From: a virus
Virus record (IMG/VR): IMGVR_UViG_3300024350_000235
Span: 20,372 to 84,371 of that record
Strand: one strand, 5' to 3'
Length of the DNA: 64,000 nt
Within the stretch, counting starts at the first letter, position 1. Every line of letters begins with the position of its first letter. The position numbers and the translations under genes were made by a program. The notes under the pieces were generated by a model that was given only the letters and a program-made list of their open reading frames with translations, was not told the DNA's origin and searched no databases. Of the stretch, positions 63,754 to 64,000 are shown in pieces.

Positions 63754-64000
63754 AAGAACAGACCCCCGCTTTGCCAGGTTGTGCGGTGAACAATCTGGCA
63801 TTTCAGATATATAATATGTTGTCTAAAGTAAAAGGGCTCGTGGCGATATAGTTGTTCCGTAGGACGATAGCTGGCTCCGGAAGGGCTAACTTGAAGGGTT
63901 TATAAAACTCACAACTAGTGGAAAATGACGGATAGTGGTTACAGCATGAGGCCGTTGACTGCTAAGTCGCTCCATGTTAGGCGAGACAAATAAAGTGGTG
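63754..64000 (+). ncRNA. Structured region, probable RNA, 3' partial
   Basis: No gene seen. A TGCCAG...CTGGCA hairpin (about 63774-63802) is followed by several GC-rich short repeats ('GGCTCGTGGCGATATAG', 'CTGGCTCCGGAAGGGC', 'GACTGCTAAGTC') up to the window end. May be another array-linked structured RNA that continues beyond the window. Confidence 0.5.

Noticed and set aside
1-64000. CRISPR arrays, insertion sequences, integrase/attachment sites, rRNA
   Set aside because: No regularly spaced repeats, transposase or integrase motifs or rRNA segments were seen.

Overview
The window looks like 64 kb of a large marine T4-like (myovirus-type) phage, probably infecting an alphaproteobacterium. 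Phage markers are class Ia NrdB with glutaredoxin, a PAAR spike-tip protein, a SleB-type endolysin, dense gene packing with ATGA and TAATG overlaps, a tRNA array, and about twenty copies of a T4-late-promoter-like box (TAAATA, best form TATAAATA) placed just before genes on both strands. The host hint is the circularly permuted two-piece tmRNA (8690-9045, tag ANDNVYALAA), a form typical of alphaproteobacteria, together with a heme oxygenase plus PcyX-like bilin reductase pair. From memory, such a pair was reported in uncultured oceanic viruses with suspected alphaproteobacterial hosts.

Layout. 1-4.2 kb: nrdB (partial), glutaredoxin, PAAR protein, DUF454 protein, 2OG oxygenase, one tRNA. 4.2-9.5 kb: LpxH-like phosphoesterase with a GT4 glycosyltransferase, AAA ATPase, a gene with an in-frame amber at codon 3, tmRNA, SpeD. 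9.5-15 kb: envelope and lysis genes (barrel protein, SleB endolysin, possible holin, lipoproteins), an orphan structured RNA, and a membrane protein with a probable -1 frameshift at A AAA AAG. 15-21.2 kb: ribosomal protein bS21, exonuclease, GMP reductase, DnaK, Hsp20, ClpS, heme oxygenase, PcyX. 21-30.3 kb: two large unknown proteins, then a curli-type island (CsgF, CsgG-SH3, curlin-repeat protein, FecR-domain protein, autotransporter). 30.3-43.6 kb: SGNH-like proteins, CHASE2-adenylate cyclase, small membrane proteins, a family of small paralogs ending FxLKW, nucleotidase, sugar dehydrogenase, ClpP, IF-1. 43.6-59.9 kb: an island of six radical SAM proteins with 2OG oxygenases, a PLP enzyme, a QueC-like protein and SGNH/SDR proteins. 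59.9-64 kb: attenuator-like leader, tRNA array and several structured RNAs.

How the genes may work together (inference): the phage seems to adjust host translation (bS21, IF-1, tmRNA, about 13 tRNAs), proteostasis (DnaK, Hsp20, ClpS, ClpP), nucleotide pools (NrdB, GuaC, SpeD, nucleotidase), bilin synthesis, a second messenger, and the cell envelope (curli, autotransporter, lipoproteins). Many late boxes lie only 4-7 nt before the start codon, so leaderless late mRNAs are predicted. The radical SAM/2OG island is the best candidate for an undescribed biosynthetic or modification system. All functions are assigned by eye from protein and RNA motifs; no database search was run.
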